Positions 30,996 through 33,259 of a stretch of 33,259 nucleotides of DNA are shown one piece after another. The position numbers and the translations under genes are program-made. Position 1 is the stretch's first letter; the number at the start of each line of letters is the position of its first letter. Under the pieces are notes generated by a model that saw only the letters and a program-made list of their open reading frames with translations, was not told the origin of the DNA and ran no database searches. This stretch comes from an uncultured Verrucomicrobiota bacterium (lineage in GTDB: Bacteria; Verrucomicrobiota; Verrucomicrobiia; Verrucomicrobiales; Akkermansiaceae): assembly GCA_913063525.1 (NCBI GenBank), contig CAJXYV010000012.1:1-33259 (forward strand), in the 5' to 3' direction.

Positions 30996-31892
30996 TTAGA
31001 ACCGGAAATTCGCGGCAAGCGAAAAGCCAGCAAGTCCAAAATCGGCACCGTTGATTGAACCGCCGTCCAATATCCGGTTGTTTGAACTGTTGAGACCGCC
31101 CCACCATTGCCCTTCAAGGCCGGCGCGAATATTTCCGGCTCCGCCAGTGTAGGCAAAATCATATTGGAGGCCAAAACCCAGCTCGCTGATAGATACGACA
31201 ATGTCCTGACTGTCGCCACCGGAACCAGTGACCGGATCTGCATCTCCGACGATCTCAGTGCTATGCCAGCCGGAGTCGGAAGAACCGAAAACCACCGACT
31301 GCTTGACCACGCCATAAAGCGAGAGGTCGTTGCTCAGTGAGCGAGTCGCGTCGATTCCGACAACAATGCCAAGGCCTGAAAAATCAGCGGCATCTCCATT
31401 TTCTCTCAAGCTGAAAAATGGAGACTCCACCGGAGAATCCTCGGAGTAATTAAAGCTCTGATTGACAGTGGCCCAGCGCAGTCCCGCAAACGGAGAAAGT
31501 TTCAGCTTCTCTGCGGGCCTGAAGTGCTGGCCGAAAACCCAGTCAACGGCATTTACCTCCAGATCATGATTCTCATGCCACAACGGATTGACATCAGCCG
31601 CGCTGTGTTCATCGAGCGTATCACCGCTGTAACCTAGATAGGTGAGTTGGGTGAAGAAACAATCGTTGAACTGATAGCCGACGGAGGCACGGCCACCGAA
31701 GTTATAACTGTCCTCGCCATTCGATTCGCCTGCAAATGGTCGAAGAGCCATCGGCTCAAGGCCCAGCGTCCAGCCTGCCGCACAATCGGACTGCGTGGCG
31801 GGCGCCATCGAAGTTCCTGCTTGTGCGAAAGACGGAAAGGCCATCGCTGCGATTACGGGAAACACACTGTTAGCAATAAATCTATTTTTCAT
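30996..31892 (-). CDS. Outer-membrane beta-barrel protein (Lpg1974-like)
   Basis: A 298-aa exported protein. The signal peptide (MKNRFIANSVFPVIAAMAFPSFAQA, about 1-25) is followed by alternating hydrophobic/polar strands, such as WTLGLEPMALRPFAG (41-55), RASVGYQFNDCFFTQLTYLGY (about 68-88), LSPFAGLRWATVNQSFNYS and ELGFGLQYDFAY. The last residues AANFRF end in Phe, as expected for BAM-inserted barrels. The WTLGLEPMALRP start resembles the Lpg1974/Legionella OMP family of pore-forming proteins. Function is not determined; it may be a porin. ATG at 31892, preceded by an AT-rich upstream region. The transcript ends at the bidirectional terminator at 30937-30964. Confidence 0.8.
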   Translation of the reverse strand: MKNRFIANSVFPVIAAMAFPSFAQAGTSMAPATQSDCAAGWTLGLEPMALRPFAGESNGEDSYNFGGRASVGYQFNDCFFTQLTYLGYSGDTLDEHSAADVNPLWHENHDLEVNAVDWVFGQHFRPAEKLKLSPFAGLRWATVNQSFNYSEDSPVESPFFSLRENGDAADFSGLGIVVGIDATRSLSNDLSLYGVVKQSVVFGSSDSGWHSTEIVGDADPVTGSGGDSQDIVVSISELGFGLQYDFAYTGGAGNIRAGLEGQWWGGLNSSNNRILDGGSINGADFGLAGFSLAANFRF

Positions 31893-32177
31893 AGGATTTG
31901 CAACTTACATCAGCCGTCCTATTTACGGCAAGTTAAAAATGATATTGTTTTAAGTCGATAAATCTAAATACGAGCTTATTCAAATAATAAGCAGCTTGGT
32001 ATAACTAACTCACCCGATTTATCATCATCGCCACTCAAGACCTCGGATCCAAGCCAGCGACAAGACCTTGGTCGCAGCCTGCGTCAGGAAGCCGCCTACA
32101 AAACCGCCGCCGCCAAAAATTCCATTTCCACACATTCCAGTCGTGACTCTACCGCCGCCGCTCCGTACATCCGCTGC
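31893..32177. promoter_or_regulatory. AT-rich divergent intergenic region with a 7-bp dyad
   Basis: No gene is seen. Bases 31900-32035 are strikingly AT-rich. A perfect stem GCTTATT/AATAAGC lies at 31974-31980/31986-31992 with a CAAAT loop, about 85 bp upstream of the outer-membrane protein ATG. It probably contains that gene's promoter and may hold an operator. The rest (32040-32177) returns to normal GC and should hold the tcdA promoter; no clear motif was identified. Confidence 0.45.
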
Positions 32178-32975
32178 GTGCCCGACAATGAATCCATCCA
32201 CCATCGCTTCGGCGGCATCGCCCGGCTTTACGGCCAGGCGGCGCTGGATCGTTTTCTCACCTCGCGTGTCGCCGTGATTGGCGTCGGCGGAGTCGGCTCG
32301 TGGGCGGTGGAATCACTCGCCCGCTCGGGTATCGGCCACCTGACGCTCGTGGATCTCGACGAGATCTGCATCACCAACGTCAACCGCCAGCTTCACGCCA
32401 TGGACGGCCAGATCGGCCGCCAAAAAACCGAGGCGATGGCTGACCGCGCCCGCGCCATCCACCCTGGCTGCGACGTCCGGATCGTCCCCAAGTTCTTCAA
32501 CGAAAAATCCGCCGCCGAAATCCTCGACGCGGGTTTCGACGCTGTCATCGACGCCATCGACTTCGCCCGCCACAAATCCCTGCTCGCGGCCGAATGCCAC
32601 CGCCGCAAAATCTACGCCGTCACCTGTGGCGGCGCAGGCGGACGCCGCGACCCCACCCGTATCCGCGTCACCGACCTCGCCTACAGTGGCATGGATCCCC
32701 TCCTGCTCCAGCTGCGCCGAGGCCTCCGCAACGACTTCGGCTTCCCCAAAACTCCGCGCCATCAGGAACCCGTCCTCTTCGGCATCGACGCCGTCTACTC
32801 CGACGAAGCTCCTTATTACTCCAGCTGCGATGGCACCGTCTCCAAGGACAAACCCGAGGAAATCTCCCTGCGCCTCAATTGCTCATCAGGCTTCGGCAGC
32901 GCCACCCATCTCATTGCCAGCTTCGGCATGATTGCCGCCGGCCGCGTGCTGGAACACATCGCCGCCCTGGCGTAA
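32178..32975 (+). CDS. tcdA: tRNA threonylcarbamoyladenosine dehydratase TcdA
   Basis: TcdA (CsdL) is an E1-like enzyme that uses ATP to cyclise t6A37 of tRNA into ct6A. The 265-aa protein has the HRFGGIARLYGQAALDRF start (9-26), the nucleotide loop GVGGVGSWAVESLARSG (35-51), LVDLDEICITNVNRQLHA (57-74) with the usual E1 Arg/Asn set, VIDAIDFARHKSLLAAEC (about 122-139) and the TCGGAGGRRDPTRIRVTDL segment (about 149-167). A GTG start at 32178 is used; no ATG gives a complete N-terminus. It converges with gyrA at the window edge. Confidence 0.94.
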   Translation: MPDNESIHHRFGGIARLYGQAALDRFLTSRVAVIGVGGVGSWAVESLARSGIGHLTLVDLDEICITNVNRQLHAMDGQIGRQKTEAMADRARAIHPGCDVRIVPKFFNEKSAAEILDAGFDAVIDAIDFARHKSLLAAECHRRKIYAVTCGGAGGRRDPTRIRVTDLAYSGMDPLLLQLRRGLRNDFGFPKTPRHQEPVLFGIDAVYSDEAPYYSSCDGTVSKDKPEEISLRLNCSSGFGSATHLIASFGMIAAGRVLEHIAALA

Positions 32976-33017
32976 AAGGTTTCCCGCCAGGACGACATGA
33001 TGGAATAGCGGCAAATC

Positions 33018-33259
33018 TCAGTCAGCGGTTTCGTCGATCGCTTCGTCGGTGGAGACATCTTCGCCAGCTTCGGAGGCCCCTTCGTCAGAGATGCTGTCGT
33101 CGCCGTCAGGGATCACGATCGAGATGTCTTGCAGCTTCTCAGTGCCCTTGAGGGTGAGGAGTTTCACACCTTGGGCGTTGCGGCCCGTCTCGCGGACTTC
33201 TGCAGCGCGGATGCGGATGCTTTGGCCACTGGAAGTCATGAGCATGAGCTCGTCTTCCT
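33018..33259 (-). CDS. gyrA: DNA gyrase subunit A, C-terminal end (partial)
   Basis: The gene runs off the right edge of the window; the visible part is the last 80 or so codons. DELMLMTSSGQSIRIRAAEV and RETGRNAQGVKLLTLKGTEK match the last blade of the GyrA C-terminal beta-pinwheel, including the GRNAQGVKL type motif. An acidic tail (DGDDSISDEG...DETAD) follows, as in many GyrA proteins. The product wraps DNA and supports negative supercoiling. Confidence 0.92.
   Translation of the reverse strand, partial: EDELMLMTSSGQSIRIRAAEVRETGRNAQGVKLLTLKGTEKLQDISIVIPDGDDSISDEGASEAGEDVSTDEAIDETAD

Overview
The window looks like a chromosomal segment of a high-GC, Gram-negative member of the Verrucomicrobiota (PVC superphylum). 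This assignment is inferred from gene content. There is an outer-membrane/LPS gene set (lpxD, skp/ompH, an N-acetylmuramoyl-L-alanine amidase, a beta-barrel porin-like protein), a protein of the small Minf_1886 type that I know mainly from Verrucomicrobia and Planctomycetes, an RRM protein with an arginine-rich N-terminus, and anchored helical-repeat proteins of a kind common in Verrucomicrobiales. I see no tRNA, rRNA, CRISPR array, insertion sequence or complete prophage.

Layout. 1-3.5 kb: the 3' tip of an unknown + gene, then on the minus strand a sodium:solute symporter gene and dnaA, separated by an AT-rich 292-bp gap that is a candidate origin or regulatory region. 3.6-6.05 kb (+): a secreted CE12-type rhamnogalacturonan acetylesterase, then a host-attachment/baeRF-like protein and a PAC2-family protein. 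6.1-6.7 kb (-): a DEDDy 3'-5' exonuclease. 6.9-10.0 kb (+): a glycogen branching enzyme of the GH13_8 type closely followed by a membrane O-acyltransferase. 10.0-11.1 kb (-): a Minf_1886-family protein and a pRiA4b ORF-3-like protein. 11.3-12.4 kb (+): the cell-wall amidase. 12.4-14.1 kb (-): skp then lpxD. 14.3-16.9 kb (+): two tandem anchored helical-repeat proteins with no known function. 17-20.6 kb (-): a spermidine-synthase-like protein, a 7TM-HD phosphohydrolase, YbeY and an ORF6N-domain protein. 20.8-21.9 kb (+): a membrane protein and TrmL. 22-23 kb (-): the RRM protein with a 439-bp structured upstream region. 23.4-25.5 kb (+): a lipoprotein with a histone-tail-like C-terminus, RecO and a TPR protein. 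25.5-30.3 kb (-): an EboD-type dehydroquinate synthase homologue, a Sel1-repeat protein, a terminator, then an overlapping coaB / inositol-monophosphatase / ispF operon. 30.4-33.3 kb: a NUDIX hydrolase (+), an outer-membrane protein (-), TcdA (+) and the 3' end of gyrA (-).

How the genes work together. Much of the region is housekeeping: replication and repair (dnaA, gyrA, recO, exonuclease), RNA maturation (ybeY, trmL, tcdA), cofactor and isoprenoid synthesis (coaB, ispF), glycogen, and envelope assembly (skp-lpxD-amidase). Less understood pieces sit between these: the tandem helical-repeat pair beside skp, the EboD-like enzyme without other ebo genes nearby, the ORF6N gene carrying a 37-nt perfect palindrome, and the structured region upstream of the RRM gene. 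Shine-Dalgarno sequences are weak or absent before most genes, so several start sites were chosen by family N-termini and codon type, and are marked as uncertain.
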